Shown in pieces: positions 35,564 to 44,718 of a stretch of DNA of 64,000 nt. The notes beneath the pieces were generated by a model. The model searched no databases and had not been told where the DNA came from. It saw nothing but the letters and a program-made list of their open reading frames with translations. This DNA is from UBA3064 sp023258775 (GTDB lineage Bacteria; Pseudomonadota; Gammaproteobacteria; Burkholderiales; Burkholderiaceae_E): contig JBIKXS010000002.1 in assembly GCA_044355655.1 (NCBI GenBank), positions 1 to 64,000 on the forward strand. Reading direction: 5' to 3'. The translations under genes and the position numbers were made by a program. Numbering within the stretch: position 1 is the stretch's first letter; every line of letters begins with the position of its first letter.

Positions 35564-36742
35564 ATGCCAACTCCTTTCCGCCATCAGGTTGGCGACTTAA
35601 AGCCACTTAGTTATCCATTGAGAATTGAGCAGGTTAAAGCCCTTGCTTTACGAATTTGCTATGGTTTGCTGGAGTTTTGGAACACACCGGGCCGATTTCG
35701 TTGGCCATTATTCCTAATCGCACTGCTTGGAGCTTTCGCCTCTGTTGCCATGCTCCGTTCATCGTTCAACCTCGATGTAGCCCCCCAATCGGACGTAAGT
35801 ACCAAGCAAAGAGAAGTGATCGTTGCGAAGCAGAGTCTTAGCCCTGGCGATGTCTTGACCCGAGAAAACCTCGCCGTTGGAAGGGTACCGGTGGACTACT
35901 TCGAGGCATCGATGCTGTCCCCAGATCGTTTCCCGGATGTTGACGGTTTAGTCATGACGCAGACGCTTGCGCCGGGGCAAGCACTATCAACAAACCATGT
36001 TGTGAAGACAGAGCGACGACATCCAAGCTTGGGTCTTCGCAGGATTCAACTGGTACTTGAGGATCGCTATGGTTTTAAGCAGCTTCCAATGCCGGGAGAC
36101 TTTGTTGACTTCTACTGGCAGCTCTCCAATGGTCAACAGCTTGGCCTCCATTCAACGGATATTGGAAGTTACCTCGTTGAAGACGTAAGGCTCGTATCGA
36201 TAAAACGCGCAGCCGATCCCGGTCCGCAGAGCCTTTCACGTCGATCTGAGAAAGCCTCATGGATTCATATCGAAGTTGAAGTTCTCCCGGAGCCGGCGCT
36301 GCGTTTGCTTAAGGCATCGGCGCTAGGTGCCTTACAAATGGTCTTACGCAATCCAGATGATCGTTCATCAGGTCCCACGGTAAACAAGCCAGAATCTCAG
36401 CGACGAGATCCAGCCCCGGCAAAACTGATGATGCCCTCGGGACAACGGGTAGCACCACCTGCAGAGGTGGCTCAGAAAAATCAAGTTGTTTCTGAAAAAA
36501 GCAAGGACAGTCCGAGTCTTGGGAATCGTGTCGAGGTAATTCGCGGCGGTCAGCGAAGTTTTGAACAAACTCATCAAGCACCTGCGAACCAGCAAAATGA
36601 TCGCACCGGGTCAGCAAGAGAGTCTGAGCCGGTCAACGGAATTGTAGGTCATCATGTTTCTGGGCATGAGGCGCGCGAGCTGATCGAGCGTATTCGGCGC
36701 CTGTCAGAAACTGGTTCAACCCAAGCGGGATTGGTCCAATGA
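35564..36742 (+). CDS. cpaB: Flp pilus assembly protein CpaB/RcpC, SAF domain
   Basis: The 392-residue protein has one membrane helix near residue 45 (FLIALLGAFASVAML) followed by an SAF-type domain: VIVAKQSLSPGDVLTRENLAV and TLAPGQALSTNHV. CpaB is thought to sit in the periplasm and stabilise the secretin. The C-terminal third is low-complexity and rich in Gln, Ser and Arg. GAGAGGG precedes the ATG. It overlaps the secretin gene by ATGA. Confidence 0.8.
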   Translation: MPTPFRHQVGDLKPLSYPLRIEQVKALALRICYGLLEFWNTPGRFRWPLFLIALLGAFASVAMLRSSFNLDVAPQSDVSTKQREVIVAKQSLSPGDVLTRENLAVGRVPVDYFEASMLSPDRFPDVDGLVMTQTLAPGQALSTNHVVKTERRHPSLGLRRIQLVLEDRYGFKQLPMPGDFVDFYWQLSNGQQLGLHSTDIGSYLVEDVRLVSIKRAADPGPQSLSRRSEKASWIHIEVEVLPEPALRLLKASALGALQMVLRNPDDRSSGPTVNKPESQRRDPAPAKLMMPSGQRVAPPAEVAQKNQVVSEKSKDSPSLGNRVEVIRGGQRSFEQTHQAPANQQNDRTGSARESEPVNGIVGHHVSGHEARELIERIRRLSETGSTQAGLVQ

Positions 36743-37902
36743 AGCATTCGATACCAAAATTTGTCTTTTTTATTGCCTCGATCATGGCGATGATGATTGC
36801 CCATGCGACGCCTAGCTCAGAACCGAAACAACGGTATCAACTTCTGGTTGGCGACTCAGTGCTTGTACCAACCAATGGCATGTATCGAGTTTCGGTTGGT
36901 AATGCTCGAGCCATTCAAGCGGTGCCAGTAGACCCGAGTGAACTACTGTTAATTGGTGAAGCCTCTGGATTCTCGAGAGTCCACATCTGGGAAAAGGGCA
37001 GGGTTAGAAGTATCGAGGTCATGGTGCTCGCAAACCATTTGGAGCGCGTCCTCGAAGAGGCCAAAGCAGCGCTCGCTGCCGACACAAGGCTGAGGGTGGA
37101 GCAGCAAGGGAATCGGATTGTCATCGACGGCGATTCAATGACTACGTCTGAACGTCAGCGCCTCAATGAGCTCGCTAAGCGATACAGCGAAGTGACTCTC
37201 CTTGCCCATGGCTCTGCAGCGGAGTCATCAGCGCAAGTTGATCTCTATTTCGTCGAAGTCAAGCGTGAAAAGGTGGATCAGCTAGGCATTCGATGGAATC
37301 CATTTGCAAACGGGCCAAGTGCAGGCGTCTCCTTTGATCGAAGCAACCCCTTGAGCTGGACTCTGGGGATTGCGGCACAGCTGAGTTCAACCCTGCAGCT
37401 TTTGCAAAACGAGGGTGATGCAGTGGTTCTAGCAAGGCCGAGCCTAACTGCAAAACTCGGTTCGTCGGCTCGCTTTATTGCTGGTGGTGAGTTACCGATA
37501 CCCGTAAGTAGCGCACTTGGGCAGGGCTCCGTTTTATTTAAGGAATACGGGATTCGGATCGAGCTAATGCCAAGCGTTGTTCAAGGTGAAGTCCTGAATC
37601 TTAAGCTCAGCGCTGAAATCTCATCAATCAACTTCGAGACGCAAGTCAAGGATGTTCCTGGGATTTCAAAGCGCCGCACTGAGTCGGAGATCCAAGTACG
37701 TTCGGGTGAAACCATCGTCGTGGCTGGCCTGATCTCAGACGACGTAGCCAAGAATTTCGAGCGCTTACCTGGCGTTAGTGATTTGCCTGGAATCGGTGGA
37801 CTGTTCCGCTCGAGAAATTTCCGTGACCGAAACACCGAGCTACTTTTGTTGGTTGCACCACGACTGATTCCAGCGGTGAATCGAAGCGGAGATTCTCAAT
37901 GA
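36739..37902 (+). CDS. cpaC: Tad secretin CpaC/RcpA
   Basis: The 387-residue protein has a signal peptide (FVFFIASIMAMMIAHA), an N-terminal domain with the secretin-associated pattern NARAIQAVPVDPSELLLIG, and a secretin core (VVLARPSLTAKLGSSARFIAGGELPIP, outlined, then KRRTESEIQVRSGETIVVAGLI and a late GIGGLFRSRNFRDRNTELLLLVAPRLI). It forms the outer membrane channel for the pilus. It is shorter than many CpaC proteins, having little C-terminal tail. It overlaps cpaF by ATGA. Confidence 0.85.
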   Translation: MKHSIPKFVFFIASIMAMMIAHATPSSEPKQRYQLLVGDSVLVPTNGMYRVSVGNARAIQAVPVDPSELLLIGEASGFSRVHIWEKGRVRSIEVMVLANHLERVLEEAKAALAADTRLRVEQQGNRIVIDGDSMTTSERQRLNELAKRYSEVTLLAHGSAAESSAQVDLYFVEVKREKVDQLGIRWNPFANGPSAGVSFDRSNPLSWTLGIAAQLSSTLQLLQNEGDAVVLARPSLTAKLGSSARFIAGGELPIPVSSALGQGSVLFKEYGIRIELMPSVVQGEVLNLKLSAEISSINFETQVKDVPGISKRRTESEIQVRSGETIVVAGLISDDVAKNFERLPGVSDLPGIGGLFRSRNFRDRNTELLLLVAPRLIPAVNRSGDSQ

Positions 37903-40187
37903 CTGGGACCATGATTTTTTGGGAAAAGGAAGGCGAACTCAAACAGCAAACGCCGTTAACTGATACCGCGCTGAGAATTGGACGTTCGCAGCGGTGCGGT
38001 GTTCAACTGCGCGGTTGGGGCATTGCAAAAGAGCATGCGGTCATCGTTCATATCGATGGTCAACACTACATCCGAGATCTTGGCGGACTCGGAGGCGTAA
38101 AGGTCAATGGGGAACGCATACGGGACTTTGGCCCCTTGAGTCCAAGTGACAAGATCCAGATAGGCGCTTACCTACTCCAAATTTCCGAACCGAGCCTTGA
38201 AAATGTGAGGAATGCTCGAGTCTCAGCGCCTTTCCGGGTAATCAGAGAAAGGCAAGCGCCAGCGGCTTCAACTATTAGATCAGCCGTTGAGTCGTTTCAA
38301 ATTTCAGATTGCTCAGGCCTGCCGCCTCAAGGTAAGTTTGCCCTACATTCTGAACCGTTCGAAAATCAAGAAATTATGACAGTGGGGTCGACTGATCAAG
38401 GCGGACGTAGACAAGCGCAGACCAGGTCAGATGAAGTTGGTGACCCGACCAATCGGCCTGACGCTGGCGGACTTTTTAGCATCGAATCGGGAGAAGAGGC
38501 CCTTAACGCCGAACAAGCAAGCCTGACCTCATTCCAAGTGTCACCAGCTTTAAGGAAGGATGAGCAATGCTCAGACCATGTCCTACAGTCAAATCGCCAC
38601 CCACTTCGCTGCGAGGATACCCAGATTGATCAAGGAATGACTGCGCGTGTTGACGCCGAGGGGTCTAGCCATCTGGAGCTTTCGGATGAGAAAACAATCC
38701 ATGCGCAGTCTGCAGAGTTCGCAAAAATGGTCAGTTGGTTGCGCGCTGCGGCCTTCGCTGAATTAGATCGCCAGGGCACGCGGGTTGGAGATAAGAACGC
38801 TGCTCGTATTGAGGATGAGTTAAAGGGAATCTGCTATAGCTTATTGTCGACGGAGCAGGGTCGAAACCAGGATTTGATTCAACTTCCTGATGCTGAAAAG
38901 CATCTGCTAATTCAGGCCACAGTTGATGAGTGTCTTGGTCTTGGGCCGATTCAGCCCCTGATGAAGGATCCAGCGATTAGCGAGATTATGGTTAATGGGC
39001 CAGATGCGATATATACCGAGCGAGATGGGCGTCTTTATCGGGCAGCGTTGCGGTTCTCGTCCGAGCAATCCCTGCGGCACGTCGCCGATCGAATCGCGGC
39101 GAGATCGGGTCGAAGGCTCGACCTGGCAGTACCTACGATGGACGCGCGTTTGCCCGACGGATCAAGGGTCAACATTGTATTGCCGCCCTTAGCGATTCGT
39201 GGCACTCACATCACAATCAGAAAGTTTTCACGAAACCTGCGTTGTTTGTCCGATCTGGTTAAAAGTGGTGGTGCAAATGCGATGCTGGCTAGCTTTCTGC
39301 GTTGGGCTGTCAAGAATCGCTTGAATGTGCTTGTTGCTGGCGGGACTGGGAGCGGAAAAACAACCCTATTGAATATGCTCGCTCAAGAGATTGAACCCGG
39401 TCAGCGAGTGATCACAATTGAAGATGCCGCTGAATTACAGTTTGATCACCCACATTGTGTATCACTAGAATCCAGGCTCGCCGGACATGAGGGTGCGGGC
39501 GGCGTCAGCATTCGGGATTTACTACGAAATGCGCTTCGAATGCGCCCAGATCGAATCATGATCGGGGAATGCCGTGGTGGCGAAGCACTTGATCTGTTGC
39601 AAGCACTGAACACTGGGCATGGCGGGTCAATGTCAACAATTCACGCTAATTCTCCTCGCGATGCGCTTGGTCGCCTCGAAGTCCTTACATTGCTTGCTGG
39701 TCTCGATTTACCGATCGATGCCATCAGAGCGCAAATTGCTTCTGCCTTTCATCTGGTCATTCAGACGAAGCGATTTTCTGATGGAAGTCGTCGGATTAGC
39801 AGCGTGAGCGAATTATCAGGTCTTGAGGCTGGGCGCTACCGCATGCAAGAACTTTTTTGTCTAAACCAAGCGCTTACGGGCGACTTACCTAGCTATAAGA
39901 CTTGTCTAAGCACCCCAACTTGTCTGGAGGACGTTTTCGGCCCGCTACATACCTCCTGGATTGATCTGTTTCAAAGTGAATCGTACTCGTCCGAATCGGC
40001 ACCTCAAATGGATCTGGCCCCTAGTCATGGTGGTTTAACTTGGGGTAGCGAAGCAAGCACCGAAGTTGAGAACATAGCAAACACTGAAGTGGAGAACATA
40101 GCAAGTGCCGAATCAGTTGACAAAGCCGCCATAGAACGAGCAAACAAAGTTGTTACTGAATTGGCAAGCTCAAAAATGGCAGCCTAG
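37899..40187 (+). CDS. cpaF: CpaF/TadA secretion ATPase with N-terminal FHA domain
   Basis: A 762-residue fusion. Residues 1 to about 100 form an FHA fold (LRIGRSQRCGVQL, KEHAVIVHIDG, GVKVNGERI), which normally binds phosphothreonine. A linker of about 200 residues leads to the CpaF ATPase, with Walker A VAGGTGSGKTTLLN near residue 480, TIEDAAELQFDH and RPDRIMIGECRGGEALD. CpaF powers pilus extension. The C-terminus contains a 24-bp repeat (TEVENIAN, TEVENIAS) and extra charged sequence. No tadZ/cpaE gene lies in the locus, so the FHA part may take over positioning or regulation. Confidence 0.88.
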   Translation: MTGTMIFWEKEGELKQQTPLTDTALRIGRSQRCGVQLRGWGIAKEHAVIVHIDGQHYIRDLGGLGGVKVNGERIRDFGPLSPSDKIQIGAYLLQISEPSLENVRNARVSAPFRVIRERQAPAASTIRSAVESFQISDCSGLPPQGKFALHSEPFENQEIMTVGSTDQGGRRQAQTRSDEVGDPTNRPDAGGLFSIESGEEALNAEQASLTSFQVSPALRKDEQCSDHVLQSNRHPLRCEDTQIDQGMTARVDAEGSSHLELSDEKTIHAQSAEFAKMVSWLRAAAFAELDRQGTRVGDKNAARIEDELKGICYSLLSTEQGRNQDLIQLPDAEKHLLIQATVDECLGLGPIQPLMKDPAISEIMVNGPDAIYTERDGRLYRAALRFSSEQSLRHVADRIAARSGRRLDLAVPTMDARLPDGSRVNIVLPPLAIRGTHITIRKFSRNLRCLSDLVKSGGANAMLASFLRWAVKNRLNVLVAGGTGSGKTTLLNMLAQEIEPGQRVITIEDAAELQFDHPHCVSLESRLAGHEGAGGVSIRDLLRNALRMRPDRIMIGECRGGEALDLLQALNTGHGGSMSTIHANSPRDALGRLEVLTLLAGLDLPIDAIRAQIASAFHLVIQTKRFSDGSRRISSVSELSGLEAGRYRMQELFCLNQALTGDLPSYKTCLSTPTCLEDVFGPLHTSWIDLFQSESYSSESAPQMDLAPSHGGLTWGSEASTEVENIANTEVENIASAESVDKAAIERANKVVTELASSKMAA
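40059..40106. repeat. Two tandem 24-bp copies in the cpaF 3' end
   Basis: Two nearly identical 24-bp units encode TEVENIAN and TEVENIAS in the extra C-terminal tail of the ATPase; a third, decayed copy may follow (AESVDKAA). Confidence 0.85.
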
Positions 40188-41078
40188 GTGAGCTTGGGGG
40201 ACAACTTGGAACACATGTTTATATGGGGATTGCTTCTGCTTTGTATGACGGTTTTGCTGTTGCAAATCACGCCCTGGGTTTTCAATGTGAGTCGGATTCT
40301 TCTTGACTGGTGGAGCTTTCGGGTCAGTGATCACGATATTCAGGAAGACCGTTCGCAGCAGGCTTTGCGTTTTCGAGAAGTCTTTTCGAGTCGGGCAGGG
40401 CGAGCACTCTATGTTGTAATAATTTCCGTCATGGTCTTTGGAGTGGGAAGGGTTTCACTCATGCTTTCCCTATTGTTGCTGGCAACTGGATTTTGCTTGC
40501 CGCTCGGCCTACAGATTAGAAGTGTTGTTAGACAACGTCTGGCAATGGAACAAGCCCTTCCAGATGCGATGACAAAGCTCGGGGCGCTCCTAAGCGCTGG
40601 CCAACCATTACATCAGGCGATTGTCGAACTACCGGAGCGTATAGATCCCGTGTTACGAACTTGCTTTTCCCAATTGCGGGCTGACCTGAAAGTCGGCATC
40701 AGTTTGGCGGATTCACTGAAGCGCCAAGAAAGGCGATTAGAGCTTGAGGAGTTTGTCGCATTTGCAAGTTGTGTACGCGTGGGTCTAGCATCAGGTGGTA
40801 CGTTGGCTCCAAGTATTGAGAGGCTTGCGGGCGATATGCGCAAGCGCCTCAACTTGCGGATGAAGCTAAGAGTGCTGACAGTGCAGGCTCGGGGGCAAGC
40901 ATGGATCATGGCGGCACTCCCTGCGTTGATCTTAATAGCGCTCTCTATGGTGGATCCGAGTGGTTTTCAATTTTTAATTCAAACAAGCGCTGGGCGAACA
41001 GCTTTATCAATCGCAGTTGCGATGAATTTACTCGGCGCTTTTTGGGTTCGACGCCTGTCTCAATCGAAGTGGGTTTAG
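40188..41078 (+). CDS. tadB: Tad platform protein TadB
   Basis: An inner membrane protein of the GspF/TadB family, 296 residues from the GTG directly after the cpaF stop; an ATG at 40215 would shorten it by nine. Hydrophobic segments lie near the N-terminus (IWGLLLLCMTVLLLQI), around residues 80-105, and at the C-terminus. The cytoplasmic T2SSF part contains ALPDAMTKLGALLSAGQPLHQAI. It pairs with TadC to anchor the ATPase. Confidence 0.82.
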   Translation: MSLGDNLEHMFIWGLLLLCMTVLLLQITPWVFNVSRILLDWWSFRVSDHDIQEDRSQQALRFREVFSSRAGRALYVVIISVMVFGVGRVSLMLSLLLLATGFCLPLGLQIRSVVRQRLAMEQALPDAMTKLGALLSAGQPLHQAIVELPERIDPVLRTCFSQLRADLKVGISLADSLKRQERRLELEEFVAFASCVRVGLASGGTLAPSIERLAGDMRKRLNLRMKLRVLTVQARGQAWIMAALPALILIALSMVDPSGFQFLIQTSAGRTALSIAVAMNLLGAFWVRRLSQSKWV

Positions 41079-41085
41079 CGAGTAA

Positions 41086-42096
41086 ATGTATTCCATCGAA
41101 ATAATGCTGTTGCTAGGACTGATCGGTATGACGGTTGGTATTTGCCTTTTCGCCCTTGGAGGACTTTGTATTCGGAGCCTAACGCGAAATCATAAGATTT
41201 CTCTAGTTGGGGGCATAGACTCAAAAAACAATCATCGAGCAAAAAGCAGATCGATAAGTACATTAATAGAGCAAATATATATCGGTTCAGGGCAATTAAT
41301 GATTCGCTTTTCGGGGTCTCGATTTAACGAACGATTTGATAGGTATATCAATTTGCTTGGTAGCGTTGACCGTCAATTCGCTCAAGCAAGCAATGTGTCT
41401 GGCGGTGACGCGACCTTTGCTGCGGTTCGAGCTTTGGGACGGTACTACTGCCTTGGTGCATCTCTTTTCTTTGTGCTGTTCGGGGCGACTGTTCTCCTTC
41501 GTGCCGAGACCTCTGATCTCATGCTTTTTGTGAAAGACCTAATCAGCAGCAGCCTAGCCTTACTGGGACTCGGTATTTCGCTATTTTTTTTACTTCCCCG
41601 TTTAATGATGGCGCGCATGCACTCGAGTATTGAGCTCATTCGACACCGTCTCAATGTTCGGTTCCCAAGTTTGATCGATCTATGGGTTATTGGTCTTGAA
41701 TCAGGGCAATCACCCAGCGCTGCGCTCCTTGGTGCCTTAGATCAGAACAGTCATCCCGCTTTTGAACTTCTTCGCGATCGCTTGAGAAGCGATATTCGAG
41801 GGGGGTTAAGCCTCGCAGAATCCCTCACCAGCATAGGTAACGCGCTCTCAGTTCAAACGCTTTGTTCCTTAGCGCAGTTGGTATGGATTGCGGTGACGCA
41901 AGGTGGGCCGATTGCCGAACGCCTCAAGCAGTTTGCGGAGCAGTCTCGACAAGCAACGTTTCTGGCGGCGGAGAACGATGCGTTGAAGGCCCCTATGCGT
42001 CTACTTGCTCCTCTTGTGTTACTGATTTTTCCCTCAACCTTCATCGTCCTCTTATTTCCTGTGTTTTACCAACTGACCATGGAGTTCGGCCGATGA
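41086..42096 (+). CDS. tadC: Tad platform protein TadC
   Basis: A 336-residue GspF-family membrane protein with an N-terminal helix (IMLLLGLIGMTVGICLF), two central helices (YCLGASLFFVLFGATVLL and the SLALLGLGISLFFLLP region), the T2SSF segment FPSLIDLWVIGLESGQSPSAAL, and a terminal helix (LLAPLVLLIFPSTFIVLLFP). It follows tadB by 7 bp and overlaps the next gene by ATGA. Confidence 0.82.
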   Translation: MYSIEIMLLLGLIGMTVGICLFALGGLCIRSLTRNHKISLVGGIDSKNNHRAKSRSISTLIEQIYIGSGQLMIRFSGSRFNERFDRYINLLGSVDRQFAQASNVSGGDATFAAVRALGRYYCLGASLFFVLFGATVLLRAETSDLMLFVKDLISSSLALLGLGISLFFLLPRLMMARMHSSIELIRHRLNVRFPSLIDLWVIGLESGQSPSAALLGALDQNSHPAFELLRDRLRSDIRGGLSLAESLTSIGNALSVQTLCSLAQLVWIAVTQGGPIAERLKQFAEQSRQATFLAAENDALKAPMRLLAPLVLLIFPSTFIVLLFPVFYQLTMEFGR

Positions 42097-43322
42097 TTAA
42101 GGGCGATATCCGACTCTCCCGCTTCTGGCAGCGCTTGCTCGGTCTTAGTCCAATGGGCGGGATCGGAGAAAGCTATCGAGGTTGGGTCTTTATACCCGCT
42201 TGTTGTTCAATTCACACCTTTACCTTGCGCCGCCCAATTGACCTTGAGTGGTTAGACCGCGAGGGTCGAGTCCTTAAGCGAGAGTTTCTGGTTCCTCCTC
42301 GATCAATTCGCTGCTGTCCACATGCTTACGGTGTTCGAGAGCGCTACTCGGATCAGGGCCTTCGGAAACAAGAGGGTTGGGGTGCGACTGAAACGATCAT
42401 CGCTTTGCCGCTTCTTCTAATGATCTTTTTCATGACGATTCAACTTGCTTATATCGCGATTGCTAAGGTTCACCTAGGTCATGTGCTTCGTGAAGGTATG
42501 AGGGCGGCGGCGGCAGAACTGACGGCGCCAAATATTCTCTCCTCCTCTCGTTCAGCTCAATGGACGGTAGATGGCGTTCATAGTCAGCAGCCAGTTGCCG
42601 GTTTGGATAGGCAAAGGTCGGCTAATCATGCCTTCGAAGATGCGATCCAGCGCGCCTTCAGGGCTTGGGCAGTCTTTTATGGGGAAAGTCAAAGCGAGGG
42701 TAGCCGCAGCATCCGTGGCGCTGATTTTCGTGTTGCGTCGCAGTGGCTCGCGACTTTGGAGTCGGGGCAGATGCCAGACAGAGCTGGTGGCTTAAAGGTA
42801 TCACCGGGCTCTCAATCTGCTTCAAACGATCCCATGCTTTTTGCTAATGAGCCCGATCACTTGAAGGGATTGTTGAGCTATAAAATGCCACTGAAGCTAC
42901 CGTTTTTTGGGCGATCGCTAGCGCAGGTTTTGCCTGTTTCTCCTGATTGCAATCTTGCAACTACAGGGTCTGGTCTTTGCGTCGAGGGCGAGCGTTGGTA
43001 TTGGTGGATGCAGGCAAGGGCTCGTATTCCCATACCTGCAACCGCCGGGATTGAAGCCTTTCAGACGGGCCAAGAAGCTTCTCAGACCAATCATTCAAAG
43101 CCTTACGACCAATCGGAAGCGGCAGGTGATTCCACTGATGTGACCAAGGCTGATACACGCCAATTTTCCCTATTGGCGGAGCAAGCTTTTTTGCCTTCTT
43201 CCCCTGACGCGTTGCCTCAAACAATCGCTGCACTTATCACTGAGTTGCAGGCAGTAACACCGACTGCTTCAGAGCGCAGTCACCAAGTGATTCAGGACTG
43301 CGGCATACAATTCGGGACTTGA
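42093..43322 (+). CDS. TadE-like protein with N-terminal cytoplasmic extension
   Basis: About 409 residues. A basic segment of about 95 residues, with several Cys and Arg, precedes GWGATETIIALPLLLMIFFMTIQLAYIAI, given in outline, which is the TadE-like membrane anchor with its conserved Glu. A large periplasmic domain follows. The N-terminal extension is unusual, as TadE proteins normally start close to the anchor. The ATG overlaps the tadC stop. It ends the Tad locus, 27 bp before ugd. Confidence 0.6.
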   Translation: MIKGDIRLSRFWQRLLGLSPMGGIGESYRGWVFIPACCSIHTFTLRRPIDLEWLDREGRVLKREFLVPPRSIRCCPHAYGVRERYSDQGLRKQEGWGATETIIALPLLLMIFFMTIQLAYIAIAKVHLGHVLREGMRAAAAELTAPNILSSSRSAQWTVDGVHSQQPVAGLDRQRSANHAFEDAIQRAFRAWAVFYGESQSEGSRSIRGADFRVASQWLATLESGQMPDRAGGLKVSPGSQSASNDPMLFANEPDHLKGLLSYKMPLKLPFFGRSLAQVLPVSPDCNLATTGSGLCVEGERWYWWMQARARIPIPATAGIEAFQTGQEASQTNHSKPYDQSEAAGDSTDVTKADTRQFSLLAEQAFLPSSPDALPQTIAALITELQAVTPTASERSHQVIQDCGIQFGT

Positions 43323-43349
43323 GTATTCTTCTCGAAAAAGGGTTACTGC

Positions 43350-44669
43350 ATGAATATCACCATGATTGGTACAGGCTACGTAGGTCTTGTTACCGGTGCT
43401 TGTTTGGCCGATATGGGCAATGAGGTGCTTTGCATCGATGTCGATGAAAGCAAGATTGAGCGGCTGTTGCACGGTGAGATCCCGATTCACGAGCCTGGCC
43501 TCGACAAAGTGGTGCATCGTAATGTAGGCGCGGGGCGGTTGCGTTTTAGCGCCGATCCGAAAGAGGGCGCGCTTTTCGGTGTCGTCCAAATGATTGCTGT
43601 AGGAACGCCTCCAGATGAGGATGGATCCGCAGATTTGTCCTACGTGTTGGCAGCTGCAAGGGGCATTGCCCGTCACATGGACGGGTACAGGTGTGTCGTT
43701 GATAAGTCGACTGTACCCGTTGGAACTGGCGACAAAGTTCAAGCGGTTATTGCAGAAGAGCTAAAGATGCGCGGCCTTGAGTTACCGTTTTCCGTCGCTT
43801 CTAATCCAGAGTTTCTCAAAGAAGGTGCGGCTGTTGATGACTTCATGAAGCCTGACAGGATCGTACTTGGTGTTGAAGATTCCGATGCTGAGCAAATCCT
43901 CCGAGAGCTCTATGCACCGTTTCAGCGAAACCATGAACGAACTTTTGTCATGAGTCGCCGGGCTGCTGAGCTCACAAAATATGCTGCCAACGCAATGTTG
44001 GCCACTCGAATATCGTTTATGAATGAATTGTCAAGGCTTGCAGAAAAAGTCGGTGTTGATATCGAGCAGGTGAGGGTTGGCATCGGATCAGACAGTCGTA
44101 TTGGATATAGTTTCTTATACGCTGGAGCAGGATACGGCGGGTCATGCTTCCCAAAAGACGTAAAGGCATTAATCCGCAGCACGCAAGAGCAAGGTATCGA
44201 GCCAGTCCTCTTACAGGCTGTCGAAGCAGTCAATCAAACACAAAAGCTTGTGCTTGTGGACAAGGCGATCCAGCGATTCGGTGACTTGAAGGGAATGCGA
44301 TTTGGGGTCTGGGGCCTATCCTTTAAGCCAAATACCGACGATATGCGAGAGGCCGCGTCAAGGGTTGTGATTGAGGCGTTGTGGGATCAGGGTTGCGACA
44401 TTGTTGCCTATGACCCTGTGGCAATGGATGAGTGCAGGCGAATTTATGGTGATCATCCTCACTTAGCACTCGCTGGAACGCCGCTTGAAGCGGCCCGTGG
44501 CGTCGATGCCCTATTTATCCTCACGGAATGGAAAGAGTTTCGGTCGCCAAATTTTCAGGAACTGCGACATCGCATGAAGGCACCGATCATCTTTGATGGA
44601 CGCAATCTTTACGAGCCCCAGTTAGTTCGAGATCGCGGGTTTGAGTATTGGGCGATCGGTCGGCCTTAG
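43350..44669 (+). CDS. ugd: UDP-glucose 6-dehydrogenase
   Basis: Ugd oxidises UDP-glucose to UDP-glucuronate with two NAD+ and supplies precursors for capsule, exopolysaccharide or lipid A modification. The 439-residue protein has the N-terminal GTGYVGLVTGACLADMG, DKSTVPVGTG, SNPEFLKEGAAVDDF, the catalytic Cys in GYGGSCFPKDVKAL, and WGLSFKPNTDDMREAAS. An AAGGG ribosome site precedes the ATG. It lies close after the Tad locus and could be read from it. Confidence 0.95.
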   Translation: MNITMIGTGYVGLVTGACLADMGNEVLCIDVDESKIERLLHGEIPIHEPGLDKVVHRNVGAGRLRFSADPKEGALFGVVQMIAVGTPPDEDGSADLSYVLAAARGIARHMDGYRCVVDKSTVPVGTGDKVQAVIAEELKMRGLELPFSVASNPEFLKEGAAVDDFMKPDRIVLGVEDSDAEQILRELYAPFQRNHERTFVMSRRAAELTKYAANAMLATRISFMNELSRLAEKVGVDIEQVRVGIGSDSRIGYSFLYAGAGYGGSCFPKDVKALIRSTQEQGIEPVLLQAVEAVNQTQKLVLVDKAIQRFGDLKGMRFGVWGLSFKPNTDDMREAASRVVIEALWDQGCDIVAYDPVAMDECRRIYGDHPHLALAGTPLEAARGVDALFILTEWKEFRSPNFQELRHRMKAPIIFDGRNLYEPQLVRDRGFEYWAIGRP

Positions 44670-44718
44670 TCACTTATGATCGCGGTGGCGTCAAACTGGG
44701 CTACTGCGCGGCGACATC

